Shown one piece after another: positions 1 to 13,375 of a stretch of 64,000 nucleotides of DNA. The notes beneath the pieces are model-generated. The model was given only the letters and a program-made list of their open reading frames with translations. It made no database searches and was not told the DNA's origin. How positions within the stretch are numbered: position 1 is the stretch's first letter; each line of letters opens with the position of its first letter. The position numbers were made by a program, and so were the translations under genes. Source of the DNA: Rhodeus uyekii (lineage: Eukaryota; Chordata; Actinopteri; Cypriniformes; Acheilognathidae); contig JAWRVZ010000104.1 of the NCBI GenBank assembly GCA_037043235.1, forward strand, positions 1,182,501 to 1,246,500. The letters run 5' to 3'.

Positions 1-2149
1 TTTTTTTCTGCAGTGAACCAGCGATTTAATGAAATCTTGCATCATTATAAAAATATCACATGACTCTGGGGTAAGATCCAAGAGGCAGAATTCAGGGAAT
101 TCTAGGCTGAGGCAAAGAATTACTACTAACAAGACTGACAGCATTAGCAAATGCATTAACCAATCACAGCTAACTTCTTCTGAAATACCTCTGCAGTTCC
201 CATGGCAATAGGCCGCCTGTTGCAATCCCTCAGGGAAAAGAGTGTAGACTTCACATGATGCGTTCCCTTGGTGACACCTGTATCTTTGGGGTTAAGAAAA
301 AATGCTAGTGCATCAACACGGGAGTAATTGGTGTCTGCTGAATCAAGAGCAAAAGGGCTAAAATTAAAAAGGAGAGAAAAAAACAACAACACTGTTCTTC
401 GGCTGAGCACGCTCAGAGCCGATCTCACAACAAAATCTGACATTGAAAATATTGAGTGGACAAATGAAGCATGGTTTTGCTCACTCTTTGGCAGGCTGCA
501 ACCCAGGCGTAAACCTGATTTAATTCTCCTGCTGTCTGGTCTCTCTGTTGCTGACTTACCAGGGGTGAAGTGACATGGAACTGCGAGTCCACCGATCCAT
601 TTTAATTCTCACCTTCAAAGTGGATCTAGTCTTATCCCCGGAAGAAATGTAGATTTACAGCAGGAACAACAGCTGATCCAATATGCTTCATTTGCACATT
701 GAGACAGATGCGAATCAATTTATTGATAACAAATAAGAACGCTCCATTGATCGAAAACACATTGTTCAGCAGAAAAGGTGTGGTGAGAATGCCAATATTC
801 TAATTTACATAGGGCTTGTCTCAATCGTTGGACCCTCTAATAGGCATGCTTTGCCTTAGAAAAAGTTGCATATTGACAGAATATAAATATAAAAACCTGC
901 ATTAACACATTTGTTGTTCAATTTACAAGAAGCCCTGTTTCGCCGAGGGTGCTAAACGCTTCAGAAATACAACAGATGATGGCTCTTAATAAGTGGGCAT
1001 GGAACTTTGTGCAGTGAACAGAAAGATACAGAGAAACAGATGTCTGCCACAATGTGTTCGATAAACGCTCAAGAAACTTTCTCTAAGTAGTGCACACATC
1101 TCAATTTAACCTCAACCTGCCAGAATATGCTCTCTCTGAGGATCTGCTAGGTTTGGCAGATCAGGTAAGGTGTGTTGAATTGAGAGTTTCAAGATACAGT
1201 AAAACAGATGCCTCCGTGCACAAGAAATGTTCTCCAAATAGGCCTGTTTTTTGGTCTGCAACAGCCACTTTAATATGCAAACACACTGTGTTTGTGCAGT
1301 CTTCTCTGTTGCCTCTCCTCTTTGTTGTGTCTTTCTGTCGTATGTTGCTGTCCCACCGGTCTCCTCTGCCGGGAAACTAGAGCTCTGATATTTCAGATGT
1401 TTTTAAACCAGCTTTCTTACGGGTCTAATGCTGAGAGCATGCTACAATCCTAAATCCTAAAGACTCACAGTTTCAAACCGTTTCTGATGTTCTGACTAGG
1501 CGTGTCAAGATCGATTTCCTCCCCTACTGTAGCTGTAATCTCTTGTCATTTATGTGTGAATGCTGTAAAACCTTTGGTGTTAATTGGCTAAAATCTGTGA
1601 TCACAAATCTAAAACATTGAAATGCAGATCAAGATGAAGATTCAGTCTAGTGTAATGCACTAGACTTAAACACCACACATTTATTCCACTGTCTTCTCTT
1701 TCTTCCTCCAATTTTGAGTATTGCAGAATGGCACAAGGGAGCTGAAAAATGAGACATGGTTCAGCTATGGTTCAGCCAGAAGAGATGCCAACTCTATAAT
1801 TCTACTAATGGTCTAAGTCCTCTTGCACTTTGTCTTTTTGACTCACCACAGATTGTTTCTCGCTCTCTTCCTTTTCTACCGTCCCTCTCTCTGTCATTAA
1901 GTGTCAGTTAAACTATTGTTCTGGCAATCACAATTCAATCAATTCCAAATCAGGATCAATTGCCAACTCCACAGCTCCATTTTGGCAAGCCATGAAGCTC
2001 ACCTTCCTGTTTGCTCTTTCCACTCTGTTTGTGATCAATAGGTCACTCCTCTCAGCCCTATTCCAAATGAACTGTTCAACTACGGTATGCGATTCCTTAA
2101 CTCTGCTGAGCTCACACATGGCTTTCTTTCACAATGTTAATTATTAAAA
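1..2149. other. non-coding stretch, no gene recognised
   Basis: No open frame here resembles a protein family, and the short frames lack plausible splice context. The base composition is mixed, with moderately GC-rich patches around 180-560. I see no terminal inverted repeats or LTR. It could be intron or intergenic DNA. Confidence 0.5.
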
Positions 2150-2151
2150 TA

Positions 2152-3027
2152 CAGTGGAGTTCACTTATCTCAACTCACGGTTAACTCGCCAATCCTATTA
2201 TGTCAACGTTTTTGAAGTGGAACCGCCAAACTCCTTATGCATTTTCTTGTGGGTTATGTCGATTCTTTTACGTCGCCGAAATCTAATATCTCGAGCACAA
2301 AAGAGGGACAAATTCACCACTTCACATGGTTATCTCGTGACTGAGAGTTCACTGCGCATGCGCTGAGTTCACGTTGCATGTGGATTGCGGTCAGTGTTGC
2401 CATCTTAGCGCCTTTGTTGCTATATTTAGCGAGATTTCAGACCACTCTAGCACAAATAAAATAAAAAAAAAGTTGAGAAAGCACATTAAACAGGCAGAAT
2501 GCAAGAAAGTATGCAATCTAGTACAGCGTGATGACCTCACGGATATGTGAAATTGTGTTTGCAATGTTGGAGAATATAATTAAAGGTTTGTATCGAGAAT
2601 GGGAGGTTTTTTTTTATTGTATACTGGTAAATCTCTGCTGTTAGTTGGTGCACATATGCCTTTTGTTGTTAGCAAACATATACAGTGTATGTACATTTCT
2701 ATAGCATGCTGATCGCTTCATCAAATAAATTGCCATATTGGCTGTTGGTTATCTCACTAAACGGTTATCTCAATAATAATAATAATCAGTTACATTTATA
2801 TAGCGCTTTTTACCAAGCTCAAAGCGCTTGGGAGGGGGGGGGGGGGGGAATCTCCTCAACCGCCGGTGTGCAGCATCCACCTGGATGATGCGACAGCAAC
2901 CTGTGCCAGAACGCTCACCACACACCAGCTAAGGAGAGGAGACAGAGCAATGAAGCCAATTAATGTAGGGGGGTGCTCAATGCTTTTTTGCCACTCCCGA
3001 GGCCGTCGACATAACCGGATTCCACTG
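2152..3027. mobile_element. pogo/Tigger-like non-autonomous DNA transposon (876 bp)
   Basis: The left end starts CAGTGGAGTTCACTTATCTC and the right end reads, in reverse complement, CAGTGGAATCCGGTTATGTC. These are imperfect terminal inverted repeats, and a TA dinucleotide flanks each end (2150-2151 and 3028-3029), as expected for the Tc1/mariner/pogo superfamily. No transposase frame survives. The interior carries a second, unrelated dispersed repeat (2772-2960), so this copy is a nested composite. The pogo/Tigger label rests on the general look of the termini and the TA duplication. Confidence 0.6.
2772..2960. repeat. dispersed repeat nested in the pogo-like element
   Basis: It begins with a short AAT microsatellite, then a segment reading ATTTATATAGCGCTTTT, a G homopolymer (2834-2848), and a segment around 2868-2955 containing GATGCGACAGCAACC and CGCTCACCACACACCAGC. 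This pattern recurs widely in fish genomes as an interspersed repeat (from memory, not checked). It interrupts the surrounding inverted-repeat element, so it arrived later. Confidence 0.45.
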
Positions 3028-5000
3028 TATTTGTGTGCAACGTCTTGACTTAATACCAAGCTCTTCGAGTTTAAACATATGGGGTATGGCCTCGGTATCT
3101 TTCAGCCTCACATCTTTTTTCTATTTATTCAGTTCAAACCTTAAAGAAGATTGTAAAGGGGTTCTATGGGAGAGAGAGAGAAAAAAACTTTGTACACTGT
3201 ATTTTCTGAGTGGTTGCTTTGCTGCTACTTGTTTAAGTCAGTGGCCTTGCCATTCATATTGTAAATCATGGTCACTATTCAGAGATAAAAGATGTCAGTA
3301 TTACAGTGTTTGCAAGGTTGCTGAGACATATAATGAAATAGATTGTTTTTGCCACAATGTCAATGTATAGTTACTTTTGATCGATTGAATGTTTCCATGC
3401 TAAATGAAAACTATTTAATTTAAAAAATGCATACTATTTATATTGCACAGTGAGCATGTGCTACCTCTATACAATTGATATGCTGCCTTAAGTGCTGATA
3501 TTTTTTTCATGATTTGCAAATCTTGGTTTCTTCTGGATTTGTTTTTGTTTATTTACAAAACTGCACAAATGCCTTTGTTTACAATCAATGAGGTGTTCTG
3601 TTGACCCCTTTCATAGATGATATTTCACTACACACCCACAACAAACAATTAATGCTTGACTCCCATTCCCTCATTTGACTCGTTAAACACCTTCACCTCA
3701 CTGCTAATCAATGTATTAGTCTGTTCACCTTCCTCATGAATCAATGTTATTTACTTCCCTGTTAAAGATGAATAGCCGGTTCTACAGCATCCTTTGAACA
3801 GTCTATGCCATATTAATAGCCCCTTCTCTTAAACTAATGCACAGTTAATGAAACACTCCTGTGAACCCAGCTTATGCTATATTCACTTCCACTGATACAG
3901 CTTCCTACGCATAGGAAGGGCCACAGGCCATTTCTCTGATGCAAGCTACACTCTTGAAGCTTCCATATGGTGGAAAATTAATTGTGACCACAGTTAAAGC
4001 CGATCAAAATGGATTTACGTAGAATATATGAGAAATGTATGTTTCCATGGTGACAATAGATGCTTGGTTGTTGTCAAATGCAGAGGATGATGTGTCATAG
4101 AATTTGTTGGCGAGAATGTTGTGTAGCGCAAGCTCATGCAATCTCACACTTATTGGTGTATACATATAGACACTTCTGCCAGGATGGATTATTGTCCTGC
4201 AAAAGCCCGGGGCTCAAGCCTATTTGTAGCCCTCCTTTTCTCACCCTACATACTGTTTTTTCCAGAGAGGACATTGTATTATTTTGTAACTCTGACATTT
4301 GTGCAGATGCAACTTATTGCTCATTTGCATTATTTTTGTGCAGTTGTGACATAGAAACCTTGATTTCAATTAGATTTCTTCCTCAAATCTGACTTATTTT
4401 ATTTATTTTACAATTTTAAGAAGTATGACTTTAGCCTCATGTAATGCTAGCTTTAAATTTTTGGTGGCTGATTTAACTCTTAAATGCATACATTTTTTGC
4501 CAGTCGTTATTGCCTGTTTGCATTTTTAACAACCCAGATCTACATCTAACAAATTAATCTCTACTTTTTTGACAATATAAAAGACTCCTGAAATTAGAGT
4601 AACAATTGCAGAAGACTAAAGTATGTTTTGTTACCTTGGAAGGAGCTTGGAAGGTTCAGGGTGAGCAGATATTTTACACTATCATCCCTGTCCTCATCAG
4701 AGCCCATCTCAGGTCTTTTAATGACCCTATACAGTTTTTACAAAGAATGAATGGGAAAAGCAAGCATTCTTTTATCATTTTATCATTTTTTTCTTGTTAT
4801 ATTGTTTAGAATTAATTGATAGAGGAATACTAAGAAGGTTGGTTCACTAATGATTCGAGATATGTATTTAAGGGTTAAAAAGAACTGATATAGGTCTGCT
4901 ATATTTTAGCTGATCAGGCATAGGCACTTCATAGGATCAGGCACTTCATTATCTGTTCTATTCTATATAGACTAAAGACTTAAGTCCAGTTATCATCATA
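3028..5000. other. non-coding stretch, no gene recognised
   Basis: AT-rich DNA with no recognisable exon, LTR or inverted terminal repeats. The longest frames (about 110 codons near 3035 and 4060) have low-complexity, cysteine- and phenylalanine-rich translations with no family resemblance and are judged spurious. Confidence 0.5.
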
Positions 5001-5480
5001 TTTAAAGAGTTAGGTCACGCAAAAATGGATCTCCATGTCGTTCCAAACCCGTAAGACTTTTGTTTATCTTCGAAACACAAATGAAGATTTTTTAAATTAA
5101 ATCTGAGAGATTTCTGTCCCTCCAGTGACAGTCCATACATCTACCACTGCAAAAAGTTCATATAGAGATTGTAAAACGTATTCATATGGTTGTCCATAGT
5201 CCTAATATTCTGAAGAGACTTCATCGCCTTGTATGATGAACTGATTGAATTTAGGCTGTTTTAGACATATAAACATTGATCAGCAATATAAACCGAAAGA
5301 AGCTCAACCAAACCTGCTTAATGCGCCAGAACGAACCTCATTGGTTCTCCCACTTCAAGCAAGCATTATTGAGCTTCCGCTGACCACTTCTGCGCTGTTT
5401 GCTTTGATAAATTTGTATATGTCAGTAAAAGCTTAAAATAAGTATGTTCATCATACAAAGGGCTGAAACATCCCTTTAAA
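5001..5480. mobile_element. MITE-like repeat, family A (copy 1)
   Basis: The left end is TTTAAAGAGTTAGGTCAC and the right end, in reverse complement, is TTTAAAGGGATGTTTCAGCC. Internal words such as CATGTCGTTCCAAACC and GAGATTTCTGTCCCTCC are shared with a reverse-oriented copy at 9853-9990. This is a short non-autonomous repeat common in cyprinid DNA (recognised from memory). No coding capacity. Confidence 0.55.
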
Positions 5481-6688
5481 GGTGCAGAATGTAATGTCGA
5501 CAGCTAGTGGCTCAAATGCATTGTGCAGTCCAAATTCAAAATATTGAAGTTGTTTTCCCCTCCCCCCTTTCGCCTCAGACTTGACACTCACGTTGGTTGC
5601 CAGATTGAGAACACACAGCAGGAACAAGCACAATTTATATTAGACAGAGCAAAACAAAGATATTTGCATAGTTTTTCAGAGAAACATGTACACTTTGCAT
5701 GTTTCTTAAATATCTGCAAACGTATTACCATATTTGTACGCTTAAGTACTGTCGAGAAATTACATAAAGCAACTTAAATTTTTGACTAAAATGAAAACAA
5801 AACTGTGAGGGATTTGTTTACGATGGGTTGTACTGTTGCTGGACAATGCTCGTGGCTCTAAAGTTGGAACAGAAATCTGAAATTATTGAACATTTTTGTA
5901 ATCAATAAGAAATTAAAATATAAGAAACAATGTAGCAATAACTGCAACAAATATTCACAGTTACTGGAATGAATTCATCCTGCATTTAAAACAAAGGTGA
6001 CAACAATGAGTATTTCATGTATTTCACATTGTGTCAGGTGTCACTGGCATCTATTCAAGTGCTGATTGCCTGTATCAGATTTTTTTCTGGGTGCCAGGCC
6101 CCTGTGGGGCTTACAGTTTGGTGCCCCTGACAGTCAGGGTCCCATGGCACTAGGCCCATTAGCCCGAGCCATAATCCATCCTTTCACTCAAGCATGGAAA
6201 TTCATGCTGGTCTGTTTAGCAGAGAATTACATGAAAGTGTCAGTGTTAATAACTAAAACTATATAAACAAATAGTGTTTTATGTATTGTGTACTCTTTTA
6301 TGTATTATTTTGAAATAAAATAAAAGAAAATAGAGATGAAAGAAAATAAAATGAAAATTAGAAATGTCAAATTTTAAAAGTTGAAGTATTAAATAGACAA
6401 AAAAATTAAACTTAAAAAACAAAAAAAATAACAAATACAAACAAATAAATTAAAATGAAAAATGAAGATATAAAAGCTAAATAAATATGTTAACAAATAC
6501 TGTAATATAATATAATATAATATAAATAGTAATAAAAAAGCTTATGCAATTATACATGTACAAATACACATGTACCCAAACATGCAAATGCAAATAACAT
6601 CTTCCTATCTGAAATCTATGATATTTTTAGATTCTGAGTGCTACCACCCTCTGACTCTCTCTAATAGACCCTTTTACACTCTCATCAA
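5481..6688. other. AT-rich non-coding stretch
   Basis: No gene seen. The block 6280-6540 is almost pure A/T with runs of AAAT- and TATAA-type simple sequence. A GC-richer patch at 6080-6170 (GGGTGCCAGGCCCCTGTGG and following) is not explained by any repeat I recognise. Confidence 0.45.
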
Positions 6689-6696
6689 GTCCAAAC

Positions 6697-7986
6697 TAGA
6701 GCCCTGCACGGGACTGTTTTCTTAATCCCGCTCCCGCTGAATTTCGGAGCATTACCGCCTGCTCCCGCAACGTGTATTTCCCTCCCGTCCGCGACCGCAA
6801 TGTTTGTATCCACTCCCACCTACACCCACAAACATTTTGTTATAACTTGTATAAAGTAGACTATTATAAAATTAGGGCTAAGATAAACGTTCAGAATAAC
6901 AGACATAAAACATTGTGTTTGACCATAATATAAAGTAATGCTGGCACCAGAAATGACAAAGACATTCAGCAAGCTTTTATTAGCCTTATAAAACGATCAC
7001 ATTGATCACAATGAATGTATTTGATCAATGTGTTTTAAGGGCCAGTCACACAGCCGATCACGCACGAATCACAAATCACGCTCAGATTGGGTTTTGTGTT
7101 CTTGTGCGTCGAGAAATTGACCGTATTCCACGAACATTCGACGGACGCCCGACGCACGAATCACTGACGGAGCGCGTCCAAACACGCACACTTCGCGAAC
7201 GTTCCATGTACAAGCACTGTCAGAATCCACATTGTCAGTGGATGTCAGTGGAATGAACGTGATACGTGCGCGGTTCATGCGTGATATGAAGGTGGGGCGT
7301 CAGTGGACGGACGTGGACGTGCACGGTTTCAACCAGTTCCGACGCATAAGCACTGACGGCCGACGCGTGTCCCGCGCATAGTAACGCATACTCGACGCAT
7401 AAACTACGCACGCCAACTCATGAATAACGCAAAAAAAATTGAACCATTCAAAACTCAAAATCACGCACAAACCACCTGCGACGCACATCCACCTACAATC
7501 ACTGACGGTCCACGTTCGTTCCACCGACGAATGCGTTTTCGCTGTGTGACTGGCCCTTTAAACAGCATTTAAATGTATGCATAACACACTCTGGTAATCT
7601 ATAGTAATAAGCCACAATATTTAATTTAATTACTTTAATTTAAATAAATATTAAACGTATTACATTTAAAAAAAATTAAAAAAATAAATAAATAAAGCTA
7701 TATCACTGTTGTTTATAGCCTATCTAATGAACTTGTAGCAAAAAGAAAATAAGCCTAAATAATACTAATAATTATTAAATGTACTTAATGAATGAATGAA
7801 ATAATGAATCACTTGTACTAGCCAATGGAGGAAGAGAGTGTTACTGATCAACTGCTGTGAACTTGATTTGTTAAATGTTTTCTTATGCAGCAAATTGCAG
7901 GACCGCAGAACTCGCGCTGTTTTTTGTGACTTCCCGCTCCCATAAGATTTGCATTGATTCCCACGGGATCCCAATGCAGCCCTCTA
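6697..7986. mobile_element. hAT-superfamily DNA transposon with 8-bp target duplication
   Basis: The left terminus TAGAGCCCTGCACGGGA and the right terminus (reverse complement TAGAGGGCTGCATTGGGA) form imperfect inverted repeats of the hAT type. The flanks are GTCCAAAC (6689-6696) and GTCCAACC (7987-7994), an 8-bp duplication with 7 of 8 matching, which is the diagnostic length for hAT. Subterminal CCCGCTCCCGC words lie near both ends. No transposase frame is visible, so it is non-autonomous. A separate inverted-repeat element (7032-7562) has inserted inside it. Confidence 0.8.
7032..7562. mobile_element. CpG-rich MITE nested in the hAT element
   Basis: The termini match almost perfectly: TTTTAAGGGCCAGTCACACAGC at the left, and GCTGTGTGACTGGCCC followed by TTTAAA at the right. 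Left and right agree over about 21 of 22 positions when one is reverse-complemented. A TTAA can be placed at both boundaries, which would suit a piggyBac- or Kolobok-type target, though a 3-bp Harbinger-type site cannot be ruled out. The interior is dense in CpG and in scattered CGACGCA/ACGCACGA words in both orientations, so the whole unit could fold back on itself. No coding frame. Confidence 0.75.
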
Positions 7987-7994
7987 GTCCAACC

Positions 7995-9852
7995 ACCACT
8001 GACGCTCTTTACATGACAGTACATGTAGGGATTACCATCATCCACACACAGTGTCTATTTGCATTTTTGTGTGTTTGCTACAGGTTCCCTGCGGGCTGTG
8101 TAAAAGGTAACGCAGTGTTACGAGGATAGGAGTACAATATGGACTCTGCCCTGACAGAGAGGGGAGAGGAGGGGACTGATGTGATGATTGTAGGACCATA
8201 AGGGTTGTGCAGGCTTTAGGGTTCATTTGCTGCAGGGTTGTTGAACAGCTGTTCACATACACAAAACCAAGTGGAAATGTTCTTCATCTCTGAGTAACTA
8301 TGGAGTCTGTGAACTGAGGAACATAATTTACTTTGATGTGATTGAAAATGAGGCTATGAGGATAGATGTACAGTCCATTCCACAGGTCATGCCTAGGTCC
8401 TGGACAGAATCTGTGGACTTTCTGCATTTTCTGTGCTGATTAGGTTTGAACAATTTAACTTGGTGTGTTAAAATGGAAAATGGAGTACTAACAGAATGTC
8501 ATTCATTCATTCCTGCTTAAAATCCTGCTTAAATGTGAGAGTTTTGTAAACTATTTATTTGTTCAAGTATTTGTCAGTTGAAAATACAAAAGGTGAGGCT
8601 TTCTGAAAATGCAATAATTTTCATTTTATTTAATTGTATTATTAATTGGTTAATTTACTTGTGTATTTGTTAACTGCACATGCAAGAGGTGGGGTCTTTG
8701 TTAATTAGTAATTTATTTAATTAATTCGTTCATAGTCTGAGAATTCAAGAAGTGTTTTTTATTATTAATTTATCTAATGTAAATACAAGAGGTGAGTCAT
8801 TTATTTAAATGTATTTTTTAACACGAACGTAAACATTGCATGACAATAATCAAGCTACTTTAATCACAGCCTAATTTTTTGGTTTTTACTTTGTATATGG
8901 TGGCATCAAATAAAATTGCATGATTTATATATTTTGTAATGATTATTAAAAAAAATAATTAAAAAAATACCGTTTTCCCAAACATTCTGCCTTTTTGTTG
9001 GTTGGATACACATGTATTCTAAACCAAAGTCATGCCATTAAGCAAATGTTGCTGTATTTACACGTTCAGGGAAATCAACATACAAATGGCTTATTATAGT
9101 CGTGTCTGCATTTTAAACCGTGATAGGAGAAAGCCAAAACAGCCCGCCTTTAAAACGACTCCATGATTGAGTTATGCTTTGTGATATTTCATAACAAACT
9201 GTCCCATCAGTGTGTCTCTGCGAGTGTGAAGGGACATATTGAAAGATGTTTAATGAACTACTTGACCCCTCAAGCAGGAACTATGCTTCTCTTGCCTTTC
9301 ATTTTTGCCTTTTATGTGTGTGTGGGTGTGGTTTTATCTCCTCTCTTTCTTCATCACGTTGCTCATTAAATGTGCATGTCTTTGATGAAAGCATCTAATC
9401 ACAAACCCTACTTCTATTAAATATGATATGACCAGCCTTGTCAGTGCAACCCAGTTATTTCTTGACTTTGTACAACAGAGCCTTAAATGGCTCTGCATTT
9501 GCAAAATTCATACTTTATATAAATAAAGGTCATAAGGCAAGACAGGAAAGAGTCTACTGTCTACTAGAGTTAATAGAGAAAGCAATGTATAACATGTAAA
9601 ACGACACCCACAGCAGGGGTTTTCTTTCATTAACTTGTACTTGCAACTCTGAAAAAAAGGGTTTAACCGGGTCAGTCTCATTGGATGCAGACGTGTTCAT
9701 TATGTGCACCATGTTTATATGTGAATACAAGCCTAAATTAAAAAAAAAGTGATCAGGTTTCTAGAATCGGATTTCTAAAGTGATCAGGTCTCTTAAACTG
9801 AACTATTCAATTGATATGGATTCAATTGATAAGGACCACTTTATCAATCTTT
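7995..9852. other. AT-rich non-coding stretch
   Basis: No exon, LTR or inverted terminal repeat recognised. A G/A-rich patch lies at 8155-8180 and simple AT-rich sequence at 8580-8960. Confidence 0.45.
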
Positions 9853-9990
9853 TAAAGCGTCAATGTGGTGGTCGCGTAGACTGTCAATAGAGTGACAGAA
9901 ATCTCTCTCTGATTTGTGTTCTGAAGATCGAAGAACATCTTATGGGTAAATTATGACAGAATTAAACATTTTGGGTGAATTAACCCTTTA
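9853..9990. mobile_element. MITE-like repeat, family A (truncated, reverse copy)
   Basis: Reverse complement starts AAAGGGTTAATTCACCCA and continues through words equivalent to ACACAAAT and GAGATTTCTGTCAC seen in the copy at 5001-5480. Only one end of the family is present, so this copy is truncated. Shorter pieces of the same terminus occur near 10294-10315 and 15933-15965. Confidence 0.55.
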
Positions 9991-12764
9991 ACCCACTCTT
10001 AAACTTACCAATACCAAGAAACATGTCCCTAACCTTACCTTTATCTCGCCTCAATGACAGCAAAAAGTGTTTGTACATTGTATCAAACAATTACTTTTTA
10101 TTTATTTATGAATAGTTAACGAAACCTAATATAATTTGTGACTAAAAGCAAAAGTTTAATTTAGATCTAATTTTATCCATTGTATGGCCTCAAGTGATCC
10201 TCTTACATAGTTCTTGTGTTTTGCTTTGTTTCTTTTTGTTTTTTGAGAGAGCATTGGTATATCTTCATGGAAGTTTAAAACAAAATGTTTCTTGTTTGGA
10301 TGAACTATCCCTTTAAAATCCTTTTTTTCGTTTATGTCCGACTGAAATAAGATATAAAAACTCCAGTTTAATGATATTGTTCAGGCAGAGAGCCACGAGT
10401 AAGTGAGTGTGTTTGTGTGAGATACAGTCGTATTTTCTTTTTATGTGTATAGATGACAAAAGATATACAGGCAGTTTCAGACCAAAGCGATCGACCAGCT
10501 CTATCAAAGGGACAATACTGACAGTCATAAAGCTTTCTGGGAGTATTACTCCACCCTCACACTTATATTGCAATGTTTTGTTTTTGTTGGATTATTTTTT
10601 TAAATTTTTTTTTCATACTTCAACTTTCAATTCAGCCCACCCTCCCTCACTGAAAAACTGTACCATCAAAGCTCTCCGAGACCTTTCTAAGAGCACAGAA
10701 AGAGCCTGGTTGGTCTCTTATTCTCTTTGTCCTTTTGTTCCCTGTGAGAGGAGAGGGAGTAGAAATGATAGAAGAGCTTGATTTGGTTGTGTGTGTGTGT
10801 GTGTGTGTGTGGATAGAGAAGACTGGATTTTGCATGACCACCCACACAAAGACCCTTAACACACGCTGACCTTTAACACACACTGACTCTTATCTCCCAC
10901 TGACCCCTACCACACAGAGAGTCTTATCAAATAAAGACCCCTGCTTCTACTGGACAGACGACTCAACCTCCAATCCAGCCGAAGTTAAGGGATTGAAAGG
11001 TGTCAAATATCAGCTTTATGATGTGTGAAGTTCAGGTGTGCAAATGAAAATATGCACATGTTTTAAATCATAAAAAAGGTTCCTTGTCTTATTGTGCATA
11101 ATTTGTAAGTGCACGTTATTCAAAATAAATATCATCTTTCATCAAAATGTACTTCTGAAATGTACTGTATATCAAAACTTTTCCGAAAAAAAAAAAAAAA
11201 GAAACCCAAATTAAATTAAATTGATGTGGCATTTAGTCCATCTAAATTCTAGTGTACTCCTAAACGTTGACCTTTAAATGTATACATTATCATAAATCTA
11301 TCTCAAAATAAACATATTTAGAATAACCACTAAAATAACCTGCCTCTGATTGTCAGTAGCAAAGATCATAGTTTATGACTTATCAAATAAGAAATAAAAA
11401 TTCTATTTTAATATAATTTAAAATGTAATTTATTCCTTTGATGTCAGTGCTGAAGTTTTCAGTGTTACATGTTTCTTCTGAAATTATTCTAATATATTCT
11501 GATTTGCTGCTCAAGAAACATTTCTTGTTTCTTATAGAAGTTCAAGACGACAGCATTTTTTTGTAACCTTATAAATGTTCACTGGTTTCTGATTGATTTA
11601 ATGTGTCCATGTACAAGTACATTTCTTTAATTCTTTTGAATGGGGCACATATAATTATTTTCCACCATGATTTAAAAAAAATTCTATATTAGATTATGAA
11701 CATAAAATATTGTATGTACAATATCATGATATTTCAAAACATTTTTCCTCACCTTGGCTCCTGGATAAGTATATTTTGTATATTTTATATCTAGATGCCT
11801 ATTTACAGCTCATGCTAATTTCTCTGGTACATCTTATTAAAAAGGAAAAGATCTAGCATAAATCCATTTGAATTGACAGCAACTTACAGCCTGTGACAAG
11901 CAACTTGCTCCAACAAGCATCAAATTGCATGGTGTTTTGTTGAGATTCTTGCTAACTCGTACAAATATAGGATACACAGTGTTTATTGTGGCATTTTTTG
12001 TCTATAATGACAGCAGGTTGGCAAGTGATTACTTCTAATGAGCTCAACCCAAAACGATGACCTTTTCAAGATGACTGTGTTTTTGACTAGTCTAGACCGG
12101 CTTAATGAACATATATGCTTCTACTAAATAGAAAAGAGATGTATATTTACATTTACAAGGTTTATCCAAAGCAAAAGATATATATTTTTTGCAATACTTT
12201 ACTTTAGGCTCCCTATTAACTATTTGCTTATTAGCATGCATATTATTATTAGGATATTGGCTGTTTATTAGTACTTAGAAAGCACATATTAATGCATTGT
12301 TCTGCATGACCATATATATGTGTGACCACATTTTCCAGAGAAACTCTGTGTACGGAGTAATATCAGGACAACCACAGCCTGAATATAACTCTATAAATAG
12401 CCGGCTTAGAGAACATGGAAGTTGAAATACTTTTACTATGCATACAAATGAAAATGTGAACAAATTTTAAATCATACACCTAAATCATAAATGCCATCTC
12501 CGAGATGGAGTGAGACAAATATGTTGTCTGAATGTAGTTGTTTGATTTGAAATGTTACTGTGTTTATTCCATTCATCTATGTATCATATTGTAAAACTTT
12601 TAAATAATTTAAATATACAACAACTAGTGGAACATGTGTATGAAGTATTTTAGTTGATTTAATCTTGCTAAAGCTCTGATTTCTGAGAGAATCACAAAGA
12701 GGCAACGCGGGCATTTGATTTGAACTCATTTTAGTCACTTGATTTGAGAGGTTTATGTATAATA
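9991..12764. other. AT-rich non-coding stretch with small repeats
   Basis: Contains another fragment of the family A terminus (10294-10315), a GT microsatellite (about 10788-10812), and an A homopolymer near 11186-11200. No exon recognised; the 124-codon plus-strand frame at 10407 has no family resemblance. Confidence 0.45.
10788..10812. repeat. (GT)n microsatellite
   Basis: Uninterrupted GT dinucleotide run of about 12 units. Confidence 0.9.
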
Positions 12765-13159
12765 CAGTAATCTCTCGCCACTTCGTGGTTCAAGTTTCAC
12801 GGCCTCAGTCCATCGTGGATTTTTCAAAACTATTCATCGAAAAATGTAAATGAAAAAATACCACCATATCAGCAGCCATATTGAGGAAAGCACCGTTGCT
12901 TCATCGTGATGCGAGAGAAACGGTTTCCCAGGATACCAGACAAAGAGAAACACTCTCTCAGAGGCTTTGTACACACCCACGGCACTCAGACAAGACACGT
13001 GATTGGTTCCCGGCGCGAGACCGACGAATGAGAGCACGAGTGGAGTGGGAGCCTCTTCGCCTCTCTCAGAAGCAATTGCGGACAACCCAGCGCCAATATC
13101 TGACGATGAGGCGCTTCCTGAACTGATTTAAAGGCCTCATTATACCAGTGCAGTAACAC

Positions 13160-13194
<35 letters not shown>

Positions 13195-13375
13195 CGTTCA
13201 TCGACCCGCACAGGTCTGTCATTGTCGTCATTATTGGATTCCAGTCTCAAGATACTCATCTCATTGATGAGTGTAGAGCACCATAATAATTATCGTATGA
13301 GAGAGAGAGAGTAAATGTATTATATTAAGGTGGAGGTTCCGGTCCAAATTAACCGCGATAAACGAGGGATCGCTG
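12765..13375 (+). mobile_element. pogo/Tigger-like element with transposase C-terminal remnant
   Basis: Termini: CAGTAATCTCTCGCCACTTC at the left, and in reverse complement CAGCGATCCCTCGTTTATCG at the right, each bordered by TA (12763-12764 and 13376-13377). This is the style of pogo/Tigger terminal repeats. A plus-strand frame ending at about 13130 has an acidic tail (PAPISDDEALPELI then stop) that looks like the end of a transposase, after which lies a CAT/ATC microsatellite (about 13157-13195). At 611 bp the copy is an internally deleted derivative of an autonomous element. The transposase assignment is tentative. Confidence 0.65.
13157..13195. repeat. (CAT)n microsatellite
   Basis: About 13 consecutive CAT units inside the pogo-like element; translated on the minus strand it gives an artefactual run of methionines. 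Confidence 0.9.

Noticed and set aside
3035..4392. Frames of about 110 codons as small genes
   Set aside because: Cysteine/phenylalanine-rich, low-information translations without introns, signals or relatives that I can recognise.
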